Below are positions 33,471 to 44,889 of a stretch of 64,000 nucleotides of DNA, piece after piece (positions within the stretch are counted from its first letter, which is position 1; each line of letters begins with the position of its first letter). A program made the translations under genes and the position numbers. This DNA comes from Triticum aestivum (taxonomy: Eukaryota > Streptophyta > Magnoliopsida > Poales > Poaceae): contig NC_057796.1 of assembly GCF_018294505.1 (NCBI RefSeq), positions 195,701,658-195,765,657 of the forward strand, given 5' to 3'. The notes beneath the pieces were generated by a model, which ran no database searches, had not been told where the DNA came from, and worked only from the letters and a program-made list of their open reading frames with translations.

Positions 33471-33714
33471 GGGGGGAAACTTACTAATGGCGCACCCCGA
33501 AGCGGCGCGCCATTAGAATGTTTTTTTACATAGCAATCGCGCACCCACGACGGGTGCGCCATTAGTAAAAAAAATTTATGTAGCAATGGCGCACCAGCCA
33601 TAGGTGCGCCATAAGTAATTTTTTTATTTTTTGTTGCATCTAATAAAGTTTTTAGAAAATGAATATGAATATGACACAGTAACAATTTTTTACAAAAATA
33701 GTAATAATTTGTGA

Positions 33715-34290
33715 CGGTGGAGCGGGCCGGGGAGGGTGCGGGGGGTCGTCGGCGGCGGTGGAGCGGGCCGGGGAGGGTGCGGTGGGTCGTCGGCGGCGGT
33801 GGAGCAGGGGAGCTAGGGTGCGGGTGGTCGTCGGCGGCGGTGGAGCGGGCCGGGGAGGGTGCGGGCCGGGGGGTCGTCGGCGGCGGTGGAGCGGGCCGGG
33901 GAGGGTGCGGGGGGGCGTCGGCGGCGGTGGAGCGGGCCGGGGAGGGTGCGGTGGGTCGTCAGCGGCGGTGGAGCAGGGGAGCTAGGGTGCGGGGGGTCGT
34001 CGGCGGCGGTGGAGAGGGCCGGGGAGGGTGCGCTGGGTCGTCGGCGGCTGTGGAGCAGGGAAGCTAGGGTGCGGTGGGTCGTCGGCGGCGGTGGAGTGGG
34101 GGAGGGTGCGGGGGGTCGGCGGCGGCGGTGGAGCGGGCCGGGGAGGGTGCGGTGGGTCGTCGGCGGCAGTGGAGCAGGGGAGCTAAGGTGCGGTGGGTCG
34201 TCGGCGGCGGTGGAGCGGGGGAGGGTGCGGGGGGTCGGCGGCGGCGCCCGGTGGAGCGGGGTAGAGGGTGCAGGGGGTGCTCGGCGGCGA
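33715..34290. repeat. GC-rich minisatellite, unit about 41 bp
   Basis: About 14 units contain GGCGGTGGAGCGGG, CCGGGGAGGGTGCGG and GGGTCGTCGGC; some units carry the variant GAGCAGGGGAGCTAGGGTGCGG. Long frames in several phases arise because stop codons are absent from the unit, so they are not genes. Confidence 0.9.
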
Positions 34291-34364
34291 GGGGGACCGG
34301 ATCTGGCGAGGTGGGATAGCGATCGAGATGGAGGGGGATCGAGATCAAGTGTCCATGAAATATA

Positions 34365-34746
34365 CAGTAATGGCGCACGGGGGAGCAGTGCGCCATTACT
34401 AGCTTAAACTAGTAATGGCGCACTTCCCGTGGTGCGCCATTAGTAGTTTTGCAAAAAAGTAAAAAATAAAAAAATATTGTAGTGGCGCACTATGTTGCTG
34501 GTGCGCCATTACTAGTTACAACTAGTAATGGCGCACTATGTCCTGGTGCGCCATTAGTATGTATGGCAAAATAAAAAAAATTAAAATTTGTTACTAATGG
34601 CGCACCGTGTGTCTGGTGCGCCATTAGTGTATTTCACACTAATGGCGCACCAGCACATGGTGCGCCACTGCTGCATAGCAATGGCGCACCACATGTCTGG
34701 TGCGCCATTAGTGGCCATTCCATCTATAGCCCTTTTCCTAGTAGTG
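34365..34746. repeat. Right subterminal repeats and TIR of the CACTA element
   Basis: Inverted pairs of AATGGCGCAC and GTGCGCCATT around short loops, ending in GGCCATTCCATCTATAGC and the TIR. A smaller cluster also occurs at 33480-33620. Confidence 0.9.
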
Positions 34747-35169
34747 TCATGATGCGGCGAGAGCTGGTCAACCACTTGATGACTTATTCGAATCTTTAGC
34801 GATTCTCCGTGTCACACGAAGGATCTTTTTTAGATCAAAACATGTAAGGCACAATATTACAATACGCCGCATACATACCAGGGGCTATGTCGTAGCCCCA
34901 CCATAAAACTCCTATGGCTAAGTGAAAGTGTTAACGCCCTATAGTCCGATTGCCTGGTTTGCCGCATTATCACCTCCTTTATGGACTAAGACGTTGGATA
35001 AAGAGTGATTCAATGCTTTTCCGAACACCCCCGTATTTCCTACGAGGGGGCTGAAGCCGACGACTGGAAAACTTTCAAATTATATTAAAACGGCCGCACA
35101 GGAGGAATACAAGCTTTCGAACAAAAAATAGATTAACTATAAAGTTGTCTGTTACAACCCTTGTACACA

Positions 35170-38100
35170 TCACTCGAATATTATGTGTTTCGAGCACTGA
35201 CCCTCTATCAAGCGAGCGGCCTCTAGGACGTCTCCAAAATAATGCTCCGGTTCCGGACGGTCCTTGCCTTCGGGTGGACTCTTCGTCGCAATATTGATGG
35301 CCTTCATCTTCCCCCAGAATGTCTTGACTTGGGCAAAGGCCATCCGTGCACCTTCAATGCATGCCGATCGCTTCACAGCGTCGATAAGCGACACCGTGTC
35401 AGCAAGCCGCTACACCAGGCCGAAGTAACTACTCGGAACAGGTTCAGTCGGCCACAAATGGACTACGACGTTCTTCATGGCAGCGCCGGATATCCTATGC
35501 AGCTTGGCCCACTGGGACATCTGTTCATTCAGCAACAGAGGGCGCTTCGACGCGCCGAATTGCGACCAGAAAAGCTTCTCCGTTGCACACCCCTCTTGCG
35601 CCTGATAAAACTGCGCCGCATCGGAAGAACTCTTCGGCAAGTCTAAAAATTGTCCGGAGAACTCCATACTTGGTTAAGCTAAGCATAGTTCGGATCACCG
35701 AACTTAGCCTGTAGCAAAAAGGGTTTGCCAGCCACAATCTCCCCAGCTTGCCGAATCTCCTCACGGGCTGCTCTGGATTCAGACCGCGCCTCTTTCGCCT
35801 CTCGTAAGGCCTTGTCAAGATCAGCCGTTTTGGCTTCATTCTCCTTCTCAAGAAGTGTACAGCGGCTAGCCGCATTCTCTAACTCGCGCGCCCTGGTGGA
35901 CATCTTCTCCTTGTCTTGGCGCCGCGCAGCTTGTTCAGCCTTCAACTCAGCCAATGCCTTTTCGGCCGCTGCATCACTAAACCGGGCCTGCTCCTTGACC
36001 CGGGCCAGCTCCGCCCGAAGAGCTTCCACGGCGGCGGCACCATCTGCATTCATGCACATTTCATATAAAACTCTTTCTCAGAGTCAGGCTTAAATTACAA
36101 GCACATGGGTGTAAGGAATACTCGAAATATATACCTTGCAAGTCGTCAAGACGCCTGTTGATCAAAGCAATGTCATGCTCCGCAATATCCAGCTTTCGCT
36201 GTAGCTCGGTTACCTCCGAATTCCGGGCAGTGGCAGGAGGGGAGACAGCCTGCATTCCAAGTTAAACCAAGGTTAGCACCTGAAGATCTCTTTTCGATCC
36301 TCCGATCACTTCCTTTGAAGGCGATCCGAGTCTCAGGGGCTACTGCATACACAACAGGTGCATTCTGTCAACATTATTCCATTGACAAAATTACATCACA
36401 AACCTCAAAACCCCTTAGAAGACTCATGAAGGCCTCATTCAACCCGCTCTTCGCGGAGAGAACCTTTTCGACCACTGTAGCCATTAAGGCACGATGCTCC
36501 TCTGAAACGGACGCCTGTCGTAGCATGTCCGTCAGTGTCTCTGGCACTCCTGGGTCTTCGGACACCGTTGCCGGAGCACGACATTCCTTTAAAGGAATCC
36601 GCCTACCTGCCTCCAGAATCATCTCCGGTTATAAGCCGGACAGTTCGTGGCCGCCATTCTTGACCCCCGAACCCAGAGTGACAGAGGCACCACCTTCGGG
36701 TAACTCCTTCCTCGTTTCCTGTGCTAGTTGCCGGTCGGGAGGGGCCCTCCGGGACGATACCTCAAGATCATCCGCCCTATTGGGCGAGGAGGCCGGAGAA
36801 GGCGTGTCACTCTCCATCATCTCTGGAAGAAGGTCCCCCGAGGAGGAGGACGATTGAGAAACACCAGGCGTTAACCTGCGAGGACGTGCACATGTCGGAG
36901 AACTACTTCAGTAATAAAATGAGGTATGGTTAAAGTACCCTGCTTCACTTATGGTCTGGTCAGAGGTTCATCCTCAGCATCAAGCTCTACATCAACATCG
37001 CTTGCCCGGCTCAAGCCGACCGACGATGGCATTTTTCCTTTCTTGGAAAGTTTCCCCTCCTGGCCTCCAGAAGCAGCCCGCTTCTTGCCATGGCATGCAT
37101 CTCCTTTGGGCTCCCTGCTCTCACCCCCCTTTGCAGACACCCGGTACAACATCGGAATTAACATCCGTGTCAGCAGGGTGGACGCGGGATCTTCGGGAAG
37201 GGGCGCAGGACTCCAGATTAATACCGCTTTCTTTATTCAGTCCTGTAGGGACGGATTGCTCAGTATCTTGTCAAAAGATGTTGGAATAAAAGGTGTTGAA
37301 TACTTATCGAAGTGTCCGGATGATTGCAGTCGAGGCCGACATCTTCGGTGGTGTCTGGCCATTGCTCTCGCTCCCCGAAATATAATTTCCACATTCCTTC
37401 GTGCGTAGTGCCGAAGAAGTGCTGAAGAGTCCGCCGCCCTTCTGGATTAAACTCCCACATACGGATAGGCCGCCGCTGACATGGCAGGATCCGGTGGACT
37501 AGCATTACTTGAACAACGTTCGCAAGCTTGATGCCTCTCTCGGCAAGGCTTTGGATGCAACTTTGCAGAGTCTGCACCTCATCAACGGACCCCCAGTTCA
37601 ATCCCTTGTTGATCCATGAAGCGAGTTGAATTGGAGGGCCAGGTCGGAAAGCAGGAGGAGCCATCCACTTGGAGCCCCGCGGCTCGTTGACATAAAACCA
37701 CCCCTGCTGCCATAGTTCGGAAGACTCGGCGAAGGAACCTTCAAACCAAACCCCGCTGGCAAGCTTGCTTATTGCAACGCTGCCGCACTCTGCCTACTCC
37801 TGCTCTGTCACCCGCGGTCTCACATGAAAAGTCTTGAGCCACAAAGCAAAGTGCGGAGGAGTTCGGAGGAAGGCCTCACACGTGACGATAAATGCTGAGA
37901 TGAGAAGAATGGAGTCCGGGGCCAGATCGTGAAAATCTAGCCCATAGTAGAACATGAGCCCTCGGACAAAGGGGCTAAGCGCGAACCCTAGCCCATGAAG
38001 GAAGTGGGACACAAATACTACCCTCTCGCCAGATTTGGGGGTGGGAATAATCTGCCCCTTGGCAGGAAGCCGATGAAGAATTTCTAGGGTCAGGTACCTC

Positions 38101-38177
38101 GCTACGCGGAGCTTCGTAATATCCTCCTCCGTGACGGAAGAGGCCACCCACCGGCCTGAACGGCTGGGCCCGGACAT
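35170..38177 (-). pseudogene. Antisense gene of the pol-less element, gypsy-type transposon domain
   Basis: On the minus strand the ATG at 38177 (MSGPSRSGRWVASSVTEEDI) opens a protein with FVSHFLHGLGFALSPFVRGL and MFYYGLDFHDLAPDSILLIS, then FIVTCEAFLRTPPHFALWL. This is the pattern of the plant putative gypsy-type transposon domain (Pfam PF04195). A TAG falls at about 37794-37796, and the frame then stays open to about 37260 (WFYVNEPRGSKWMAPPAF, GTTHEGMWKLYFGEREQW). Further left come acidic linkers, a heptad-rich coiled coil (36059-35679, many AEKALAELKAEQAARRQ-like turns) and a terminal module (SACIEGARMAFAQVKTFWG, ending GQCSKHIIFE) stopping at 35170. Several frame breaks or introns separate these parts. 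Its role is unknown. Confidence 0.7.
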
Positions 38178-38700
38178 GATTGGGGCTGGTGGTGATTGGA
38201 ACTCGAGGGATAGAACTCGAGGTGGCTGGGATTGAGGAAGAAGCAAGTACAGAGGGGAAAGACAAGTCTGGGTCCCTATATAAAGGCCCAGAATATCGAG
38301 CGTCCCCTCCTGGGTCTCGAAACTTACCTATCCTCAAAGAGTTGTACCTAGAGGACGGTTGGGTTACCCACGCCAACAATATTGAAAATCCCGTGAATAA
38401 GGGGACACGATCTCTGCTTTGACAAGACGTCCAATAAAACCGCTTCCCGAGACGTGGGGCGACAGGCTAGCCAACGGTTGGAAATAATAACCGGGCAGGC
38501 GTGATGCAATGTCATAAACAGCTGTCGGCAGATTGGACTCGTGGAGTATTGTATTTTCTGCAATTATATATGCAGGTCCGGATACAATCATCGCATCCGA
38601 GGACTACATTGGAGTTCGGAAGAAAGGGAACCCACCTTGCAATGCCGAAGACAATCTGCGCGCCGGACTCCTCGTCATTGAAGCCAGGTTCAGGGGCTAC

Positions 38701-39180
38701 TGAGGGAGTCCTGGACTAAGGGGTCCTCGGGCGTCCGGCCTGTTATCTGTTGGGCCAGACTGATGGTCTATGAAGACATGAAGACCGAAGACTATACCCG
38801 TGTCCGGATTGGACTCTACTTGGCGTGGAAGGCAAGCTAGGCGACCGATTATGAAGATTCCCTCCTATGTAACCGACCCCATGTAACCCTAGATCTCTCC
38901 GGTGTCTATATAAACCGGAGAGCATAGTCCGGATAGGATAGATTCATTACCATATACTCATAGGCTAGACTTCTAGGGTTTATCCATTATGATCTCGTGG
39001 TAGATCAACTCTTGTAACACTCATATTCATCAAGATGAATCAAGCAGGAAGTAGGGTATTACCTCCATAGAGAGGGCCCGAACCTGGGTAGACATCGTGT
39101 CCCCCGTCTCCTGTTACCATCGATCCTAGACGCACAGTTCGGGACCCCCTACCCGAGATAAGCCGGTTTTGACACCGACA
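38701..39180 (+). repeat. 3' LTR of the pol-less element
   Basis: 480 bp, collinear with the 5' LTR. It is preceded by a purine-rich GGTTCAGGGGCTAC that serves as the probable polypurine tract. Confidence 0.9.
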
Positions 39181-39185
39181 GATGG

Positions 39186-39730
39186 TGGGTTGCGAGAGTG
39201 ACAGAAGCTTAAACCCTAGTTTATGCGCTATTTCGTAAGGGACCGATTGGATCCAAAAGTTTAATGCTATGGTTAGAATTTATTCTTAATACTTTTCTCG
39301 TAGTTGCGGATGCTTACGGGAGGGTTAATCCTAAGTAGGAGGTTTGTTCAAGTAAGAATAGCACCTAAGCACCGGCCCCCACATATCAAATTATCAAAGT
39401 ATCGAACACAAATCAAACCAACATGATGAAAGTGACTAGATAAAATTCCCGTGTACCCTCAAGAACGCTTTGCTTATCATAAGAGACCGTTTTGGCCTGT
39501 CCTTTGCCTTGAAAGGATTGGGCTACCTTGCTGCACTTTTGTTACTATTATTGTTACTTGCTTGTTACAAATTATCTTGCTATCAAACTATTCCGCTACT
39601 TACAATTTCAGCACTTGCAGACATTACCTTATTGAAAACTACTTGTCATTTCCTTCTGTTCCTCGTTGGGTTCGACACTCTTACTTATCGAAAAGAGCTA
39701 CAATTGATTCCCTATACTTGTGGGTCACCA
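39186..39730 (+). repeat. 5' LTR of the Sabrina-like element, second part
   Basis: Continuation after the second GATGG copy (39181-39185). It ends at about TGTGGGTCACCA, giving a total LTR length near 1518 bp. The exact 3' border is uncertain by a few bases because no second LTR is available. Confidence 0.75.
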
Positions 39731-39741
39731 AGGCTATTTTA

Positions 39742-39759
39742 TGGCGCCATTTCCGGGGA
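39742..39759 (+). promoter_or_regulatory. Primer binding site, tRNA-Asp type
   Basis: TGGCGCCATTTCCGGGGA resembles the complement of the plant tRNA-Asp(GUC) 3' end (TGGCGCCGTTGCCGGGGA) with two mismatches. Confidence 0.7.
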
Positions 39760-39834
39760 GTGAAGCGCCTTTGGTAAGTGGAATTTGGTGAGGAAACATT
39801 ATTAGTGTGCTGAAATTTATTGTCACTTGTTACT

Positions 39835-40862
39835 ATGGAAAACAATTCTTTGAGGGGTTTGTTCGGGGTATCTTCACCTCATACGGAACCACAATTAGCT
39901 ACCCCTCAACCTACTTCACCTACTAAAAATATTGAATATGAAATTCCTTCAGGTATGATAGAACAACTGCTAGCTAATCCTTATGCAGGAGATGGAACTG
40001 AACATCCTGATATGCACTTGATATATGTGGAACAAATTTGTGGATTGTTTAAGCTTGCAGGTTTACCCAGGGATGAAGTGATGAAAAAGGTTTTCCCTTT
40101 ATCTTTTAAGGGAAAAGCATTGGCATGGTATAGGCTATGTGATGATATTGGATCATGGAATTAGAATCGTTTAAAATTGGAGTTCCACCAAAAAAATTAT
40201 CCTATGCATCTAGTTCATCGTGATCGGAATTATATATATAATTTTTGGCCTCGTGAAGGAGAAAGTATCTGTCTAGCTTGGGGGAGCTTAAGTTAATGTT
40301 ATATTCATGCCCCAATCATGAGCTCTCAAGAGAAATTATTATCCAGAATTTTTATGCTCGGCTTTCTCGTAATGATCAAACCATGCTTGATACTTCTTGT
40401 GCTGGTTCATTTATGAAGAAGACTATTGAATTCCGGTGGGATCTTTTGGAAAGAATTAAACACAACTCTGAATATTGGGAACTCGATGAAGGTAAAGAGT
40501 CAGGTATTAAACTTAAGTATGACCGTGTTAAATCTTTTATGGATAATGATGCTTTTCAAAAGTTTAGCACTAAATATGGACTTGACTCTGAGATAGTAGC
40601 CTCCTTTTGTGAATCATTTCCTACTCATGTTGAACTCCCTAAGGAGAAGTGGTTTAAATATCACCCACCTATTAAAGAAGAAATTAAAGAACCAGTACCA
40701 GTTAAAGAAGAAACAATACTTTATAATGTTGATCCAGTTGTTCCTTCTGCTTATATTGAGAAACCACCTTTCCCTGTTAGGATTAAGGAACATGCTAAAG
40801 TTTCAACTGTGGTTAACAAAGCTATAGTAGAACACCTAAACCTGATGAACAAATTAGAGTAG
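39835..40862 (+). pseudogene. Gag of the Sabrina-like element
   Basis: The ATG at 39835 (MENNSLRGLFG) opens a frame with YAGDGTEHPDMHLIYVEQIC and a Gag core (VFPLSFKGKALAWYRLCDDI). A TAG follows at 40162-40164. After frame changes the more distal Gag frame at 40278-40862 reads LSREIIIQNFYARLSRNDQT and then a lysine/glutamate-rich linker (PPIKEEIKEPVPVKEET). It is broken by at least one nonsense and two frame changes. No zinc knuckle is visible, as is common in this group. Confidence 0.8.
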
Positions 40863-40876
40863 AACCTAGTATTGCT

Positions 40877-42970
40877 ATGGTTAAAGATCTCTTGGAAGAA
40901 GATATGGATGGGCATGTTATTTACTTCTGTGAAGAAGCTGCTAGAATTGCTAAACCTGATAAAAGAGATAAACATAGACCTGTTATTGGCATGCATGTTA
41001 TTTCAGTTAAAATAGGAGATCACTGTTATCATGGTTTATGTGACATGGGTGCTAGTGGGAGTGCTATTCCTTACACTTTATATGAAGAAATCATGAAAGA
41101 CATAGCACCTGCTGAGATAGAAGAAATAGATGTTACTATTAAACTTGCTAATAGAGACACCATATCACCAGTTGGGATTATTAGAGATGTTGAAGTCTTG
41201 TGTGGGAAAATTAAATATCCTACTGATTTTCTTGTTCTTGGTTCCCGACAAGATGACTTTTGTCCCATTATCTTTGGTAGACCTTTATTGAATACAATTA
41301 ATTCTAAGATAGATTGTAAGAAACAAACTGTCGGTGTTAGCTTCGGTGATGAGTCTCATGAGTTTAATTTTTCCAAGTTTAGTAGGAATCATCATGAAAA
41401 AGAATTGCCTAGTAAGGATGAATTAATTGGTCTTGCTTCTATTTCTGTTCCACCTACTGATCCTTTAGAACAATATTTGCTAGACCATGAAAATGATTTA
41501 CATATGCATGAAATAAATGAAATAGATAAGGTTTTCTTTGAACAACATCCTCTGCTTAAACACAATTTGCTTATTGAAACTCTAGGAGGTCCTCCTCCAC
41601 CTAAAGCTGATCCTGTGTTTGAATTAAAACAATTGCCAGACACTTTGAAATATGCTTATCTTGATGAAAAGAAAGTATATCCTATTATTATTAGTGCTAA
41701 CCTTTCAGAAGATGAAGAAGAAAGATTATTGAAAGTTCTAAGGAAGCACCGGGCTGCTATTGGATATACTCTTGATGATTTAAAGGACATTAGTCCCACT
41801 CTATGTCAGCACAAAATTAATATGGAACCTGATGCTAAACCCGTTGTTGATCACCAACGTTGGTTGAATCCAAAAATGAAGGAAGTAGTAAGAACAGAAA
41901 TCTTAAAACTTCTGGAAGCAGGTACAATCTATCCTATAGCTGACAGTAGATGGGTAAGTCATGTTCATTGTGTCCCTAAGAAAGGAGGTTTTACTGTTGT
42001 TCCTAATGATAAGAATGAACTTATTCCACAAAGAATTGTTACAGGCTATAGAATGGCAATTGATTACAGAAAATTAAACAAAGCAACTAGAAAAGATCAT
42101 TACCCTTTGCCTTTTATTGATCAAATGCTTGAAAGATTATCTAAGCACACACACTTTTGCTACCTAGATGGATACTCTGGCTTTTCACAAATACCAGTTT
42201 CTCAACCTCATCAAGAAAAGACCACTTTTACTTGTCCCTTTGGAACTTATGCTTATAGACGTATGCCTTTTCGTTTATGTAATGCACCTGCTACCTTTCA
42301 AAGATGTTTGACTGCTATATTCTCTGACTTTTGTGAAAAGATTGTTGAGGTTTTCATGGATGACTTTTCTGTTTATGGGAAGTCTTTTGATAATTGTTTA
42401 AGCAATCTTGAGCAAGTTTTGCAGAGATGTGAACAAACAAATCTTGTCTTGAATTGGGAGAAGTGCCACTTTATGGTTAATGAAGGCATTGTCTCGGGTC
42501 ATAAAATTTCTGAAAGAGGTATTGAAGTGGACCAAGCTAAGGTTGATGCAATTGAGAAAATGTCATGTCCTAAGGACATCGAAGGTATTCGTAGTTTCCT
42601 AGGTCATGCTCGTTTATATAGGAGATTTATCAAATACTTTTCTAAAATTTCTAGGCCTCTTACTAATATTTTGCAAAAAGATATTCCTTTTGTTTTTTAT
42701 GATGATTGTTTAGAAGCCTTTGAAACACTCAAGAAAGCCTTAATATCTGCACCTATTTTTCAACCACCTGATTGGAACTTGCCTTTTGAAATTATGTGTG
42801 ATGCTAGTGATTATGCTGTTGGTGCTATTCTAGGACAAAGAGTTGATAAGAAATTGAATGTCATTCATTATGCTAGTAAAACTCTAGACAATGCTCAGAG
42901 AAATTATGCTACTACTGAAAAATAATTCTTAGTAGTGGTGTTTGCTTGTGATAAATTTAGATCTTATATT
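40877..42970 (+). pseudogene. Pol of the Sabrina-like element: protease, RT, RNase H
   Basis: A single open frame of 682 codons runs from about 40877 to a TAA at 42923-42925, then continues in frame (VVFACDKFRSYI). The retropepsin shows LCDMGASGSAIPYTLYEEI. RT motifs are VPKKGGFTVVPNDKNE, MAIDYRKLNKATRKDHYPLP, YLDGYSGFSQIPV, RRMPFRLCNAPATFQRC and the catalytic VEVFMDDFSVYG. RNase H shows IMCDASDYAVGAILGQR and TTEK, after which the TAA falls. Catalytic aspartates of RT and RNase H are present. The long open frame in an element broken elsewhere is notable. A mitochondrial insertion follows at 42971. Confidence 0.9.
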
Positions 42971-43408
42971 GCGTTACGAGGCAACTATCATTTTGTCATG
43001 GAAGTTCGTGAAAGAATGTTCTTGTTTTTTGTTGGAAAAACCAACGCCGACGTCAAGTTCAGTCTCCTTTCCTTTCTCTTTTCGGGAGCAGAGCTGAAAA
43101 AGATGGGAAATTCCAATGATTCTTCGTTCATTATCATGTCGATTCCTCACAATCGCTCTTTGTGATGCTGCGGAACCATGGCAATTAGGATCTCAAGACG
43201 CAGCAACACCTATGATGCAAGGAATCATTGACTTACATCACGATATCTTTTTCTTCCTCATTCTTATTTTGGTTTTCGTATCACGGATGTTGGTTCGCGC
43301 TTTATGGCATTTCAACGAGCAAACTAATCCAATCCCACAAAGGATTGTTCATGGAACTACTATCGAAATTATTCGGACCATATTTCCAAGTGTCATTCTT
43401 TTGTTCAT
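42971..43408 (+). other. cox2: Nuclear mitochondrial DNA insertion with 5' part of cox2
   Basis: Pol coding stops matching after 42970 (FRSYI) and resumes at 43409 (VDSKVTIHT). Between them, the ATG at 43116 opens [17 protein letters not shown], then [55 protein letters not shown] and [17 protein letters not shown]. This is the start of plant mitochondrial cytochrome c oxidase subunit 2 (about 97 of 260 codons), including the first membrane segment. 42971-43115 is presumably its mitochondrial 5' flank. Codon 57 is CGG where the mature plant protein has Trp, the known C-to-U edited position, so the source was unedited DNA and not cDNA. It is a dead fragment, truncated inside the second membrane region, in the same orientation as pol. 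There is no target-site duplication. Confidence 0.95.
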
Positions 43409-43946
43409 GTTGATTCCAAAGTAACTATTCACACACACCATGCTGCTATTAAATATCTTATGGAAAAGAAAGATGCTAAATGTAGACTTATTCGATGGGT
43501 TCTCTTGTTACAAGAATTTGATTTACATATCATTGATAGAAAAGGAGCTGAGAACCTAGTAGCTGATAACTTGTCTAGGCTTGAAAATGTGCTTGATGAT
43601 CCACTACCTATTGATGATAATTTTCCTGGTGAGCAGTTAGCTGCAAAAAATGTTGCTAATAGTACTCCTTGGCATGCTTACTATGCTAATTAAATTTTTG
43701 CTAAATATTTACAACCTAGCTTTACATACCAGCAAAAGAAAAAATTCTTCTATGATTTAAGACATTACTTTTGGGATGACCCACATCTTTATAAAGAAGG
43801 AGTAGATGGTATTATTAGACGGTGTGTACCTGAGCATGAACAGGGACAAATCCTACGGAAATGTCACTCCGAAGCTTATGGAGGGCATCATGCTGGAGAT
43901 AGAACTGCTCACAAGGTATTGCCATCTAGATTTTATTGGCCTACAC
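43409..43946 (+). pseudogene. Pol continuation: RNase H end and integrase zinc finger
   Basis: After the mitochondrial segment the frame reads [33 protein letters not shown] and [15 protein letters not shown], the end of the RNase H and connection region. After a TAA at 43691-43693 it continues YDLRHYFWDDPHLYKEG and ILRKCHSEAYGGHHAGDRTA, the start of the integrase HHCC finger, then FYWPT. It is cut there by CACTACAAAAAAAAG at 43947. The rest of integrase is missing. Confidence 0.85.
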
Positions 43947-44889
43947 TACAAAAAAAAAGACACATCCGTGACATTTTGGGCCGAACGAAAATCTTTTCTG
44001 TCATACTTATGACACTTCTATGACGATAATTATGACAAAACACGGTATCATCATAGATGTAGTGGGGTCCTACTTCTATGACTAAAAATCATGACAGAAA
44101 ATGGGCTTTTCATCCTGGGCGGGCCGGAGACGCAGCTGCATGACATTCTTTGGGCCGTCAATGACGGAAAAAACCATGGTAGAAGCGAGAAAGAGGAGAA
44201 TATCGGGGTGTTCCCAGTTAAGGTGGGTGGTCGAGGCTGAGCGATGCATGTTTCTCTTGTACACGCACACGCGTGGGTGCGAGGCGTTGGGCTCTAACTG
44301 AACCCGAGCGATTGCACTGCAGGCTATCCGTTACTGAACCCGAGCGATCGATCGATGGCTGTTAACTGAACACGATCGAGCGATTCCTTCGCTACTGCTG
44401 CTAACTGAAGCCGATTGATGCTGCCTCTGGATGAACAATGAGCGTTGCTGGGGGGTTGAATGAACAGTTCCCAGTGGGAGTGGATGAACATGACCCCGTG
44501 GCGTTGCCTCTGGATGAACAGTGAGCGTTGCTGGGGGGTTTGGATGAACAGTTCCCGGTGGGGGTGGATGAACAGGACCCCGATCGTTCGAGCCGGTTGG
44601 GGCTGGATGAACAGGACCCCGTGGAGGGCAGGATGAACAGGACCACCCCGTGGAGGGCAGGATGGACAGTAGATGGTGGAGGGCAGGATGAACAGTAGCC
44701 CGTGGAGGGGTGGTTGAACAGGAGCCCGTGGAGAGGGCTGGTTGAACAGTAGCCGGTGGAGTAGCGCGCGGTGGAGGCTGGATGAACAGGAGCCCGTGGA
44801 TGAACAGTCGCAGGTGGAGGCTGGAGCAGGTCGACGGTGGATGAACAGTAGCCCTGGAGGCTGGAGGGGTCGACGGTGGAGATGAACAG
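43947..44889 (+). mobile_element. CACTA-type element, left part
   Basis: It starts CACTACAAAAAAAAGACACATC inside the Sabrina-like integrase. Subterminal words ATGACA / TGTCAT, TTTTGGGCCG and TTCTATGAC recur to about 44170. Next come degenerate repeats of GGATGAACAG with CCCGTGGAGG (about 44410-44889), which continue after the inserted LTR element at 51883. I could not find the matching right end, so the extent and the superfamily are tentative. The 199-codon minus-strand ORF across the repeats is low-complexity and rejected. Confidence 0.55.

Larger units (their letters stand above)
29504..34746 (-). mobile_element. CACTA transposon with cargo gene, TSD TCA
   Basis: The left end is CACTACTAGAAAAAGGC (29504). 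The right end is CCTTTTCCTAGTAGTG (to 34746), its inverse with one mismatch. TCA is duplicated at 29501-29503 and 34747-34749. Arrays of ACTAATGGCGCACC and its inverse GGTGCGCCATTAGT fill both ends (29525-29815, 33480-33620 and 34365-34725), as expected for CACTA subterminal transposase sites. No transposase is encoded. Instead there is a four-exon gene (30191-31389), a small protein-kinase fragment (33023-33064) and a GC-rich minisatellite. It is therefore a non-autonomous CACTA carrying cargo, inserted in the pol-less retrotransposon. Confidence 0.95.
25542..39180 (+). mobile_element. LTR retrotransposon without pol (Fatima-like), TSD GATGG
   Basis: Two 480-bp LTRs (25542-26021 and 38701-39180) both start TGAGGGAGTCCTGGACTAAGG and end GACACCRACA. 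GATGG flanks the element at 25537-25541 and 39181-39185. The plus strand carries a Gag-type region (26057-28691). The minus strand carries a degenerate gene with a putative gypsy-type domain (38177-35170). No RT, RNase H or integrase is visible. A CACTA transposon sits inside at 29504-34746. By eye, LTR divergence is near 3 percent. The family name is memory-based. Without pol it must have moved using enzymes supplied by relatives. Confidence 0.9.
24569..43946 (+). mobile_element. Ty3/gypsy element (Sabrina-like), split and 3'-truncated
   Basis: A 5' LTR begins TGATACGTCCATTTTGCATC at 24569. It is interrupted at 25541 by another retrotransposon and resumes at 39186, ending near 39730. A PBS, gag and pol follow on the plus strand. 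Pol is interrupted by mitochondrial DNA at 42971-43408 and ends abruptly at 43946 within the integrase zinc finger, where a CACTA-type end begins. No 3' part of pol and no 3' LTR is seen in the remaining 20 kb. The name Sabrina is memory-based. This is the oldest layer of the nest in this half of the window. Confidence 0.85.

Noticed and set aside
33479..33620. Possible CRISPR-like spaced repeats in the CACTA ends
   Set aside because: The repeats are inverted pairs of GGTGCGCCATTAGT in a plant CACTA transposon, with variable spacing and no cas genes. They are subterminal transposase sites.
33711..34407. Several long overlapping ORFs (up to 182 codons) on both strands
   Set aside because: They are translations of a 41-bp GC-rich minisatellite that lacks stop codons in several frames. 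No domain is present.
42971..43408. Cox2 as a functional nuclear gene copy
   Set aside because: Only about 97 codons are present, inside a retrotransposon pol, with no targeting presequence and an unedited CGG codon.
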